From the NCBI GenBank assembly GCA_023419055.1, contig JAEZYO010000853.1, forward strand, positions 1 to 8,201: 8,201 bases of DNA, given 5' to 3'. Under the pieces are notes generated by a model. It was not told the origin of the DNA. It saw nothing but the letters and a program-made list of their open reading frames with translations, and ran no database searches. This DNA comes from Pseudomonadota bacterium (lineage in GTDB: Bacteria > Myxococcota > Polyangia > Polyangiales > Polyangiaceae). How positions within the stretch are numbered: position 1 is the first letter of the stretch; every line of letters begins with the position of its first letter. This document shows positions 1-5,783 of this stretch, in pieces. A program made the position numbers and the translations under genes.

Positions 1-60
1 GCCGCGCCTCCGAAGCCCGCTCCGGCCGCGCCTCCGAAGCCCGCTCCGGCCGCACCTCCG
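1..60 (+). repeat. 24-base tandem repeat (2.5 units) coding Ala/Pro/Lys
   Basis: Two identical 24-base units (1-24 and 25-48) are followed by a half unit with one change (49-60). The array may continue left of the window. In frame it encodes A-A-P-P-K-P-A-P. The exact identity of the units points to recent expansion. Confidence 0.85.
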
Positions 61-822
61 AGAGCTTCCTTCGAGTCGCTCGATCTCGACATGGACTTTC
101 TCGGCGACTGGGACCCCGGCGCGGCGCGAAAACCCGCCGCCCCTGCGCCACCCCCGAAGCCGGCGGCTTCGCCACCTGCAGCAGCAGCGCCCACCGTTTC
201 CAAACCGGCCGCTTCGCCACCCGCCGCAGCACCCACCGTTTCCAAACCGGCCGCTTCGCCACCCGCTGCAGCACCCACCGCTTCGAGACCAGCCGCACCT
301 GCCGCAAAGCCGGCCCCGGCCCCGCCCACGGGCGCAGCCAGACCCGTACCTCGGGCGCCAGCCGAGAAGCCGACCGCCGCAGCCACACCGCCTGCTCCGC
401 AGGCGCCCACTGTCGCTACGCCGGCCAAGCCTCCGGAACCTTCAGCCGAGAAGCCGGCGCCGGCGGAGAAGTCGGTACCCCGCAGGCCAGCCCCTCGGCC
501 CGCCGAACCGGATCGCCCGACTAGCGCAGCGCGGCCGCAGGCACCTGCAGCGCGACCGCAGGCACCTGCAGCACGCCCGCAGGCCCGCGCGGCTCAAACC
601 TCCTCACCCGACCTCAGTGAGGACCGCATCCGCGCGCTCCACGGCAAGCTCAACGAGCTCAAGAAGCTGAACCGCGAGGAGGGCCAGGTGTCGCTGGACG
701 GGCTCACCAAGTCACTCCGCGCGACGCAGGAAAAGCTCCGCGAAAAGCACGCAGGCCGGCGCATCGACTTCGATGTCGTCATCAAAGACGGCAAGGCGGT
801 CGTGAAGCCAATCGTCCGATGA
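1..822 (+). CDS. Ala/Pro-rich repeat protein with basic C-terminal domain (5' partial)
   Basis: The frame is open from base 1 and ends at TGA 820-822, so the gene most likely begins before the window. An internal ATG at 91 would give 243 residues, but the same Ala/Pro/Lys composition continues upstream of it without a break. Residues coded by 1-600 are low complexity, with three sets of in-frame repeats, and are probably disordered. A short acidic/aromatic segment (LDLDMDFLGDWDPG, bases 82-123) interrupts them and could be a docking motif. The last 73 residues (601-819) form a compact domain: a charged helix with LHGKLNELKKLNREEG, a second helix with LTKSLRATQEKLREKH, then a strand pair with RRIDFDVVIKDGKAVVKP. 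From memory this resembles the C-terminal domain named after MXAN_5187 in myxobacteria, which I could not check. The biochemical role is unknown. The gene converges on the minus-strand gene ending at 896. Confidence 0.8.
   Translation, partial: AAPPKPAPAAPPKPAPAAPPRASFESLDLDMDFLGDWDPGAARKPAAPAPPPKPAASPPAAAAPTVSKPAASPPAAAPTVSKPAASPPAAAPTASRPAAPAAKPAPAPPTGAARPVPRAPAEKPTAAATPPAPQAPTVATPAKPPEPSAEKPAPAEKSVPRRPAPRPAEPDRPTSAARPQAPAARPQAPAARPQARAAQTSSPDLSEDRIRALHGKLNELKKLNREEGQVSLDGLTKSLRATQEKLREKHAGRRIDFDVVIKDGKAVVKPIVR
160..288 (+). repeat. Three tandem 42-45 base units coding KPAASPPAAAPTVS-like repeats
   Basis: Units lie at 160-204 (45 bases, with one extra Ala codon), 205-246 and 247-288 (42 bases each). 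The second and third differ at only a few positions. They encode a 14-15 residue Pro/Ala/Ser/Thr repeat, typical of a flexible spacer. Confidence 0.85.
529..591 (+). repeat. Three tandem 21-base units coding ARPQAPA
   Basis: Units at 529-549, 550-570 and 571-591 keep the reading frame and encode A-R-P-Q-A-P-A, with drift in the third unit. They lie just before the folded C-terminal domain starting near 601 and probably extend the linker. Confidence 0.8.
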
Positions 823-874
823 CGAAGGGAGAGCCCGGGGTCTCGTAGACGAGATCCTCGAGTGGGTCTCCCGG

Positions 875-895
875 CCGGGCCGACTTTACGCCCGG
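875..895. terminator. Candidate hairpin between two convergent genes
   Basis: CCGGGC (875-880) and GCCCGG (890-895) form a perfect 6-bp inverted repeat with a 9-base loop, plus a possible G-T pair outside. It abuts the stop codon of the minus-strand gene (896-898) and lies 53 bases after the plus-strand stop. No T-run follows on either strand, so factor-independent termination is uncertain. A second small hairpin, TCTCG-TAGA-CGAGA, lies at 841-854. Confidence 0.35.
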
Positions 896-1174
896 TCAGC
901 TCTGATTGGCCGCGCGGCGCTGAGTCCCGCGAGCGACGTCTTCGCTGCGGGTCTCGATGTACACGTCACAGTCGCAGAAAACGATCGTGCAGGACTTTCG
1001 CCCCGTCTCGTTCATACGAGCACAGAGCTCCGAAAATTCGGGATCGGAATCCACGACATCACCCTCGATGGGGCTGCGCGTTTCCTGATCAAAGCGACAG
1101 TTGTCGATAGCGACCCAAAGACCCTTGAACTTGTCAGACCGGCAAACTTCCGGCCAGGTCATCCGCGTCGTCAT
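896..1174 (-). CDS. Small Cys-containing protein of unknown function
   Basis: This 92-residue ORF starts at ATG (1174-1172) and stops at TGA (898-896). GAGG lies about 12 bases upstream of the start, a weak and rather distant ribosome site. It reads like a real protein rather than a shadow: mixed composition, a centre with KGLWVAIDNCRFD and GDVVDSD followed by an amphipathic helix (FSELCARMNETG) and a hydrophobic strand (SCTIVFCDCDVYI). Six cysteines lie at residues 11, 26, 51, 62, 67 and 69. The pattern 'K-G-x-W-V-A ... G-x-V-V-x-S-D ... L ... I-x-F' is like short DUF5678-type proteins, a weak resemblance from memory. Local GC is about 55-60% on two hand-counted lines, against about 73% on a line inside the RluA gene. 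This may reflect transfer or a poorly adapted orphan. No signal peptide was seen, and no function can be assigned. Confidence 0.65.
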   Translation of the reverse strand: MTTRMTWPEVCRSDKFKGLWVAIDNCRFDQETRSPIEGDVVDSDPEFSELCARMNETGRKSCTIVFCDCDVYIETRSEDVARGTQRRAANQS

Positions 1175-1214
1175 GTTGGCGAGTTACCTCGGTGCGCTTT
1201 CTTGCTGGGCATGG

Positions 1215-1245
1215 CCACCTGCCTGACAGAGTCAGATGTAGGTGG
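1215..1245. repeat. Imperfect inverted repeat in the divergent intergenic region
   Basis: The outer arms CCACCT (1215-1220) and AGGTGG (1240-1245) and the inner arms CTGAC (1223-1227) and GTCAG (1231-1235) are each perfectly complementary. They are separated by a small asymmetric internal loop and a 3-base apex. This gives 11 base pairs within 31 bases. It lies 41 bases upstream of the minus-strand start and 266 bases upstream of the plus-strand start. It could be an operator for a dimeric regulator of the minus-strand gene or a leader hairpin in its transcript. A direct hexamer pair gatgta (1235-1240, 1245-1250) overlaps its right arm. Confidence 0.5.
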
Positions 1246-1330
1246 ATGTACTTCCGCCGCAACCATCGATAGCGCTCGGCCCATCTAATTCCACGCCCTT
1301 GAACCCGTCAAGCGCACCCCGGGAAGCAAA

Positions 1331-1346
1331 CCGACCGACCGACCGA
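1331..1346 (+). repeat. (ccga)4 tetranucleotide tract
   Basis: Four exact copies of ccga lie in the non-coding region, followed by cgatcgat. This short simple repeat is a possible slippage site. It lies about 165 bases before the gene at 1511, so any effect would be on transcription rather than on a reading frame. Confidence 0.8.
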
Positions 1347-1493
1347 CGATCGATTGGCAACCCTGCGAATTCCCAGATGGACCACGAACCTAAGACTCTC
1401 GAGGGATTTTGTCACCTCAGGGTCGCGGGCCGGCCACGCCGACACTTTTTTAGCAACCGCCGCCGCTGGAAGCCCGATGAGGGGGACGGGACC

Positions 1494-1500
1494 AAAGGAG
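1494..1500 (+). promoter_or_regulatory. Ribosome binding site for the gene at 1511
   Basis: AAAGGAG ends 10 bases before ATG 1511. It is one of the two clear Shine-Dalgarno sequences in the window. It fixes the start of the first gene of the four-gene plus-strand run and rules out the longer overlapping frames in this area. Confidence 0.75.
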
Positions 1501-1510
1501 ATCCCTCGAC

Positions 1511-1960
1511 ATGACCACCAGCATCGAAAAGGGCGGGCCAACCCCGCTCGTCAGCGCCACTCCGACTGCATACAGAACGACCGCGACGCCACATCGGCCG
1601 TTTCAAGCCGTGATGAGCGCGGGCGCCGACGCCGTGATGAGCGGCGCCGAAGCCGCGGTCACCGAGCTTCCCGGCGGCCCGGTCCTCGCCGCGTCATTCC
1701 GCTCCTCGCCCAGCGCACCAGCGCACCTCACCGCGACGGGTTCCGGCGCAGCCTCCACGACCCCGACGGGAGCGGACTCATCTGGTTCGAGCGGCGAGCC
1801 GAAGGTGGAGAACCTGCTCTCGGAGACCGCCAACCAGAACCTCTACTTCCTGCAGCTTCAAGAATCGCTCGCCGCGGAGAATCGCCAGTACACGGCGCTG
1901 TCGAACGTCCTTCGCGCTCGCCATGAAACGGTGAAGAACGCGATCGGGAACATCCGGTAG
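1511..1960 (+). CDS. Small protein of unknown function with helical C-terminus
   Basis: This 149-residue ORF runs from ATG 1511, with a good ribosome site, to TAG 1958-1960. Three parts are visible. The first is an N-terminal segment (1-64) with an Ala-rich amphipathic stretch, QAVMSAGADAVMSGAEAAV at about 32-50. The second is a Ser/Thr/Gly/Pro linker (65-97). The third is a C-terminal helix (98-148) containing NLYFLQLQESLAAENRQY and SNVLRARHETVKNAI. No signal peptide or membrane helix is present. A helical, Gln/Asn-rich C-terminus after a flexible linker suits a secreted or self-assembling small protein, such as parts of partial type III-like systems in myxobacteria. That is only a guess, because no secretion gene is in the window. 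The next gene starts 9 bases after the stop and probably shares its mRNA. Confidence 0.75.
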   Translation: MTTSIEKGGPTPLVSATPTAYRTTATPHRPFQAVMSAGADAVMSGAEAAVTELPGGPVLAASFRSSPSAPAHLTATGSGAASTTPTGADSSGSSGEPKVENLLSETANQNLYFLQLQESLAAENRQYTALSNVLRARHETVKNAIGNIR

Positions 1961-1969
1961 ACTACGGTC

Positions 1970-2305
1970 ATGGGCATCGATGGCATCGGTAAACCGCCTG
2001 GCGCCCCTCCACTCGAGGGGCCGTCCGGTGCGTCGGGCGCAGCCGGCACGGGCGCAAGCTTTCGTGTCGAAGACACCGCGCCCGCGTCGAGTGTTCAGAC
2101 GAGCGAGCTCGAGAAGCTCGCTCGTGGAGAAATCTCGCTCGACGACTACCTCGACGCGCGTGTTTCCGAGGCCGTTCAGCACCTCGAAGGCAGGCTGAAT
2201 ACCGAGCAGCTCGCGTTCGTGCGCCAAACCTTGCGAGACGAGCTCGCTACCGATCCCGTATTGGTCGAGCTCGTCCGGCAAGCCACCGGGAAGACGGTGG
2301 GGTGA
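1970..2305 (+). CDS. Small acidic protein of unknown function
   Basis: This 111-residue ORF starts at ATG 1970, 9 bases after the preceding stop and without a clear Shine-Dalgarno site, so re-initiation from the upstream gene is likely. Residues 1-42 are Gly/Pro/Ala-rich and probably disordered. Residues 43-106 form acidic helices: SELEKLARGEISLDDYLDAR, then a segment with SEAVQHLEGRL and LRDELATDPVLVELVRQATG. The motif 'LARGEIS-LDDYLDARV' looks conserved rather than random, and the layout (disordered head, helical tail) mirrors that of its upstream neighbour, suggesting the pair work together. Its stop overlaps the start of the RluA-family gene (GTGA, 2302-2305). A perfect 11-bp inverted repeat lies inside it at 2099-2125. 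No family is recognised with confidence and the function is unknown. Confidence 0.75.
   Translation: MGIDGIGKPPGAPPLEGPSGASGAAGTGASFRVEDTAPASSVQTSELEKLARGEISLDDYLDARVSEAVQHLEGRLNTEQLAFVRQTLRDELATDPVLVELVRQATGKTVG
2099..2125. repeat. Perfect 11-bp inverted repeat inside a coding region
   Basis: ACGAGCGAGCT (2099-2109) is exactly complementary to AGCTCGCTCGT (2115-2125), with a 5-base loop. It codes part of the TSELEKLARGE segment of the protein at 1970-2305. The mRNA hairpin should be very stable. It could be a by-product of Ser/Glu/Leu codons in a GC-rich genome, or it could slow translation or cut read-through into the downstream gene. Confidence 0.8.
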
Positions 2306-3225
2306 GAAGCCGTCCAGAGCTCACTCATTTCACTCGAGAAGCGGTGGAGCTCGGTGCGTTGCTCGAGCGTTGGGGTGAGCCTGCAACGCTCGCGCTCGCG
2401 GACGGACGCGTCTTCGTCGACGGGCGGCGCGCGCTCGAGCCGACGCTCGCTCTCGAGGCCCACGCGCGAGTCGAGGTCTATTCCGCGCGCGAGACGATTC
2501 ATGAAGAGCTGCGAGTGCTCGGCCGCTGGGGCGGCATTGCCGCGATCGTGAAACCGCCCGGTCTGGCAACCGAGCCGGACCACGCGGGCATTTCGAACAG
2601 CGTCGTGGCGCGCGCAGCCGAGCTGTTCTCGCTCGACCGCGAGCGAGTGCACGCCTGCTCGCGGCTCGACGTCGGCGTGAGCGGCGTCGTGCTGCTCGCT
2701 CTCGACGCGGAGGCACGCCGTGTGGTCGCGGCCTGGCGCGAGCAGGGTAAGTTGCAGCGCCGTTACGTGGCGCTCGCCGTTCGGGTGCCTTCACCCGAGA
2801 GTGGCATCTGGCGTCAGCCGATCGGGAAAGCGCGGGGCTTGCGCCGCAGCGTGGGCGGGCACGAGGCGCGCGCTGCGGAGACTCGCTATGCGACGGTGGC
2901 TTCCACTCCAAAGGGCGCGCTGCTCGGCCTCGAACCGGTGACCGGCCGCACGCACCAGCTCCGCGTGCACTCGTCACACGCGCGCTCTCCTCTATATGGA
3001 GACCCGACGTACGGCGGTCCTCGAACGATCGTCCGTCCCGATGGCTCGGTCGATGCGCTCGGACGAGTAGCGCTTCACGCCGCGTGGGTGCGCCTTCCTC
3101 TCGAGAGCGGAGTGCGCGTGGAAGCTCCGATCCCCACAGAGCTCGAAACCCTGTGGGTATCCTTGGGAGGACAGCCGAGCGACTTCGAGCTCGCCCTCGC
3201 GGATCCCCTCCCGACGGGAGCGTGA
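2302..3225 (+). CDS. RluA-family RNA pseudouridine synthase
   Basis: This 307-residue enzyme is predicted to isomerise specific uridines in rRNA or tRNA to pseudouridine in the cytoplasm. The N-terminal residues (about 9-60) resemble a small S4-like RNA-binding module (LGALLERWGEPATL ... GRVFVDGRR). The catalytic domain starts near 70 with GIAAIVKPPGLAT. The catalytic motif is HACSRLDVGVSGVVLLA with Asp123 as nucleophile; the usual Thr of 'RLDxxTSG' is Val here. Other family motifs are RRYVAL (153-158), GRTHQLRVH (215-223), LYGDPTYGG (231-239) and a late ALHAAWVRL (257-265). Length and motif order suit the RluA/RsuA superfamily, but the exact target (RluA, RluC, RluD or TruC type) cannot be told. 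The GTG start overlaps the preceding stop by four bases (GTGA), which suggests translational coupling with the two small proteins. Confidence 0.93.
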   Translation: MRSRPELTHFTREAVELGALLERWGEPATLALADGRVFVDGRRALEPTLALEAHARVEVYSARETIHEELRVLGRWGGIAAIVKPPGLATEPDHAGISNSVVARAAELFSLDRERVHACSRLDVGVSGVVLLALDAEARRVVAAWREQGKLQRRYVALAVRVPSPESGIWRQPIGKARGLRRSVGGHEARAAETRYATVASTPKGALLGLEPVTGRTHQLRVHSSHARSPLYGDPTYGGPRTIVRPDGSVDALGRVALHAAWVRLPLESGVRVEAPIPTELETLWVSLGGQPSDFELALADPLPTGA

Positions 3226-3237
3226 TAGACCCTCGGC

Positions 3238-3879
3238 GTGCGCTCCTGGTCGCTAGCTCTCGTTGCCCCGCTCGTCGCCTGCGCGTCCGGGCATCCGCCC
3301 AAGGCAAACGAAGCCGGGCCCGGGATCGTGTTTCCCGCCGAGTTTGCTGAGAGCAAAGGCGCGAGCGAAAGTACGACGACGGTCGCGGCGCGGAAGCCGC
3401 AGCCGAAGCCCGAACCGAGTGAGCCACCGAAGGGAAGCGCTCCGGATCCGGAACCGCTCCGTCAGGCCGATCAGTACGAATACGTGGTCGTGTACGAGCG
3501 CGGCAGCTTGCGTGTAGCGAGCGTGCGCAGGGTCACCTACCCGAACCCCGTGGTGACGGCTCGCCGCATGGGGCGCTACGCGATCGAGCTCTGGATCGGT
3601 CAGGAGCTCATCGATCGCGTGAGGTTCGACTTTCCGCTCACCGCCGCAGACGAGCCGCGCGCAGGTGGTCCGGAGCCACTGAACGCTCCGCAGCCGAACC
3701 TCGGCGGAGGGGTCACGGCGTCGCAGAAGCTGTTGGTCCCCGCCGCAGAGCGCGCACGGAGAGCAGTGCTGGTCGATCGCGCCACGAACGCTCGCACCGA
3801 GCTACCTTGGCCCCCCGACCGGAGCGCGGGCAAACCCGCTGCCGAAGCTGCACCGAACGTCACAGGCGGCGGCTCCTGA
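3238..3879 (+). CDS. Putative lipoprotein of unknown function
   Basis: This 213-residue ORF has a GTG start at 3238, 12 bases after the RluA-family stop. The N-terminus MRSWSLALVAPLVACASG has a short basic head, a hydrophobic core and a lipobox LVAC with Cys15, so signal peptidase II processing and lipid anchoring are expected. This supports the start even though no Shine-Dalgarno is visible. Residues 20-77 are a Pro/Lys/Glu-rich spacer. Residues 78-192 form a beta-rich region with YEYVVVYERGSLRVASVRRV, ARRMGRYAIELWIGQELIDR and RAVLVDRATNARTELPWPP. Two strands followed by 'ELWIG-x-E-L-I-D-x-V-R-F-D-F-P' suggest a compact beta-sandwich. The fold resembles myxobacterial envelope proteins of unknown role that I recall but cannot name. 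It ends 47 bases before the kinase start, so shared transcription is possible. Confidence 0.82.
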   Translation: MRSWSLALVAPLVACASGHPPKANEAGPGIVFPAEFAESKGASESTTTVAARKPQPKPEPSEPPKGSAPDPEPLRQADQYEYVVVYERGSLRVASVRRVTYPNPVVTARRMGRYAIELWIGQELIDRVRFDFPLTAADEPRAGGPEPLNAPQPNLGGGVTASQKLLVPAAERARRAVLVDRATNARTELPWPPDRSAGKPAAEAAPNVTGGGS

Positions 3880-3926
3880 CACTGGTTCGGAGGGAGTAAG
3901 GTCGCGCCGCGACCGCCCGTTAATTG

Positions 3927-5720
3927 ATGGCGAAGCCCCTCGGCTTCGTGCAACGCTACGGGCCTCCTATGCAGTGTGAAGCTTGCGGCACGGCCAATAT
4001 CGACGGCGCGCGCTTCTGCGCTAAGTGCGGTGCGCTGATGGCGCTCGAAGAGGAGGGACCGGATCCGCTGGTCGGTCAGCTCATCGGCGGGCGCTACCGC
4101 GTGACGGGCGTGCTCGGCGAAGGCGGTATGGGCAAGGTGTACGTGGGCGAGCAGCAAATGGGCTCGACCATCCGCAAGGTCGCGATCAAGACCTTGCACC
4201 AGCACCTGTCGAAGGATCCCTCGGTCCTCGCGCGCTTCCACCGCGAGTGCGGCACGGTCGCGCAGCTCGAGCACCCGAACACCATCAAGTTCTTCGACTT
4301 CGGTTCGACCCAGGACGGCACGCTCTACATCGCCATGGAGTTCGTGGCGGGGCAGCCGCTCTCGGAGGTGATCGAGAAGGAGGGGCCGCTCAGCCCCGAG
4401 CGCGTGACCAAGATCATGCGCCAGGTGTGCGGCGTGCTCGACGAGGCGCACCTTCAGGGCGTGATCCACCGAGATCTCAAGCCCGAGAACATCGTGCTCA
4501 CGAACCGCGCCGGCGAGATCGACTTCGTGAAGGTGCTCGATTTCGGCATCGCTGCGCGCACGGAGAGCACGGACACGCAGAAGGAGCAGAAGCTCACCCA
4601 GCAGGGCATGGTGCTCGGCACCCCGCCGTACATGAGCCCGGAGCAGTTCACCGGTAAGGCGCTCGACGCGCGCAGTGACATCTACTCGCTCGCCGTGATG
4701 GCGTACGAGATGCTCACGCGCAAGCTGCCTTTCGAGGCGGACACGCCCTGGCAGTGGGCGACGCAGCACATGACCGCGCAGCCGATCCCGTTCGAGGTCT
4801 CGGCGCCGGCCACGAACATCCCTCCCGCCATGAAGGCGGCGATCTTGAAGGGCCTGTCCAAGAACCGTGAGGATCGCGAGCCCACGGCCCGCGACTTCTT
4901 CGCCGAGTTCAGCGAAGGCGCCCGCATGACCGTGGTCTCGAACCCGAACCACGCCGCCACGGGCACGGCTTCGATGGAAGCCCTTCCTGATTTCGGCGGT
5001 GCCGGCACGGCCCCCACCGCTCCAGGCGGTCCCTCGCCGGGCCCCGCTCATCGCCCCGCCCCCACCGCCCCGGGCGTCGCGATCGCGGCTCCCGTGCTCG
5101 CTCCGGCCCCCGTGGCCAAGGGTAAGCACGGCGGCGGCAAGGGGCTCGTGATCGGGCTCGCTGGCCTCGGCGGTGTGCTCGTGATCGCCATGGCCGTCGT
5201 CGCCGTGCGCTCGATGAAGCCGGATGACGAGGTCATCGGTCCCACCGCGGGCAGCGGTGGAACGGGCAGCGCCACCATCGGCGGCCCCACCGCAGAGGTT
5301 CTGCCCAACCTCGGCACCGGCGAGGCCGTGCCGACGAACGCGCCGGCTACTGCTGCGCCCTCGGGCACGACTCCCGAACCCACCGCGACGACCCCGGCCG
5401 GTACCAGCAAGCCGCCGGCTACCGGTGGAGCCAACACCGGTACCGCCACCAAGCCGCCTCCCGCGAAGGACCCCTGCGACGCCTGCATGGCCGCCGCGTC
5501 GAGCGGCAACATCGCGAGCGCGGCGAGCTCGTTCAACAAGTGCACCGACGCGGGCAAGAAGTCCGCCTGCCAAGCTGCCGCGCGCGGCCAGGCGTCGGAA
5601 GCCGTGAAGAGCCAGGCCTTCAACGGGCAATGTGCTCAGGCCAAGGCGACCGCTCAGGCCGGCGCCGCCATGGGCATCAAGGGTCTCGACAAGGTCATCG
5701 CCAAGTCGAGCTGCAAGTAA
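3927..5720 (+). CDS. Transmembrane Ser/Thr protein kinase with N-terminal zinc ribbon and external Cys domain
   Basis: This is a 597-residue Hanks-type kinase. A zinc ribbon comes first (Cys17, 20, 31, 34; CEACG ... CAKCG). The kinase domain spans about 58-330 and has all key residues: Gly loop GEGGMG (64-69), Lys88 in VAIK, HRDLKPEN (181-188) with catalytic Asp183, DFG (205-207) and GTPPYMSPE (231-239). It should be active. A Pro/Ala linker (330-400) leads to one membrane helix (about 406-427), a Thr/Pro/Gly external linker, and a C-terminal domain (516-597) with six cysteines at 517, 520, 539, 548, 569 and 596, probably disulfide-bonded outside the cytoplasm. The tail is a likely sensor, duplicated in the next gene. 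The start is unsure: TTG 3924, ATG 3927 and ATG 3969 are in frame, a stop at 3921 bars anything earlier, and none has a good ribosome site (GGAGG at 3889 is too far). ATG 3969 would start MQCEACG, as in many zinc-ribbon proteins. Confidence 0.95.
   Translation: MAKPLGFVQRYGPPMQCEACGTANIDGARFCAKCGALMALEEEGPDPLVGQLIGGRYRVTGVLGEGGMGKVYVGEQQMGSTIRKVAIKTLHQHLSKDPSVLARFHRECGTVAQLEHPNTIKFFDFGSTQDGTLYIAMEFVAGQPLSEVIEKEGPLSPERVTKIMRQVCGVLDEAHLQGVIHRDLKPENIVLTNRAGEIDFVKVLDFGIAARTESTDTQKEQKLTQQGMVLGTPPYMSPEQFTGKALDARSDIYSLAVMAYEMLTRKLPFEADTPWQWATQHMTAQPIPFEVSAPATNIPPAMKAAILKGLSKNREDREPTARDFFAEFSEGARMTVVSNPNHAATGTASMEALPDFGGAGTAPTAPGGPSPGPAHRPAPTAPGVAIAAPVLAPAPVAKGKHGGGKGLVIGLAGLGGVLVIAMAVVAVRSMKPDDEVIGPTAGSGGTGSATIGGPTAEVLPNLGTGEAVPTNAPATAAPSGTTPEPTATTPAGTSKPPATGGANTGTATKPPPAKDPCDACMAAASSGNIASAASSFNKCTDAGKKSACQAAARGQASEAVKSQAFNGQCAQAKATAQAGAAMGIKGLDKVIAKSSCK
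5472..5720 (+). repeat. Domain duplication, copy A (kinase 3' end)
   Basis: These 249 bases code the six-Cys C-terminal domain of the kinase plus the stop. They align without gaps to 5976-6224, with 24 mismatches counted by hand. Copy A ends TAA and copy B ends TAG. Homology fades upstream of the PCDAC motif in both copies. Direct repeats this similar and 504 bases apart could recombine, which would delete or fuse the second gene. Confidence 0.93.
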
Positions 5721-5726
5721 GTCGCG

Positions 5727-5740
5727 CGAGCGGAAGCTCG
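5727..5740 (+). other. Small hairpin just after the kinase stop
   Basis: CGAGC (5727-5731) and GCTCG (5736-5740) flank a GGAA loop of the stable GNRA type. Three more pairs are possible below a one-base bulge. It begins 7 bases after the kinase stop and about 28 bases before the ribosome site of the next gene. It may adjust the ratio of the two products by partial termination or mRNA protection. It lacks a T-run. Confidence 0.3.
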
Positions 5741-5767
5741 GCGCCAGCGACGACGTATCACCCGCCC

Positions 5768-5775
5768 GAGGAAGG
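5768..5775 (+). promoter_or_regulatory. Ribosome binding site deciding the start of the gene at 5784
   Basis: GAGGAAGG ends 8 bases before GTG 5784 and 14 bases before the in-frame ATG 5790. The spacing favours the GTG. Having its own strong site means the duplicate-domain protein can be made independently of kinase translation. Confidence 0.7.
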
Positions 5776-5783
5776 CTCGGTGC

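Larger units (their letters stand above)
1175..1510. other. Divergent intergenic region, no gene seen
   Basis: These 336 bases separate the start of the minus-strand gene (1174) from the start of the plus-strand gene (1511). Frames here are short and have no coding character. Both promoters should lie here, but I could not identify convincing -35/-10 or -24/-12 elements. Visible structure is an imperfect hairpin at 1215-1245, a (ccga)4 tract at 1331-1346 and a Shine-Dalgarno site at 1494-1500. Confidence 0.6.

Noticed and set aside
1..288. Tandem repeats as a possible CRISPR array
   Set aside because: Units are contiguous and in frame with no spacers; they encode low-complexity protein.
862..1110. 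82-residue plus-strand frame opposite the small Cys gene
   Set aside because: Arg/Ser/Cys-biased composition typical of a shadow; the minus frame looks like a natural protein.
1356..1372. TGGCAACCCTGC as a possible sigma-54 promoter
   Set aside because: The GG-to-GC spacing is too short for the -24/-12 consensus.
1835..1855. NLYFLQ resembling a TEV protease site in the protein at 1511
   Set aside because: The P6 Glu is absent and the Gln spacing differs. The likeness is coincidental within a helix.
1354..1926. 190-residue plus-strand frame overlapping the gene at 1511
   Set aside because: Arg/Ser-rich with no ribosome site. The frame at 1511 has a strong Shine-Dalgarno and coherent helices.
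3133..3157. 7-bp inverted repeat CCCACAG/CTGTGGG near the end of the RluA-family gene
   Set aside because: Short, fully coding and far from the stop; such repeats are expected by chance.
2330..3427. 365-residue minus-strand frame opposite the RluA-family gene
   Set aside because: Arg/Ala-dominated translation without motifs. The plus-strand frame has clear pseudouridine synthase motifs.
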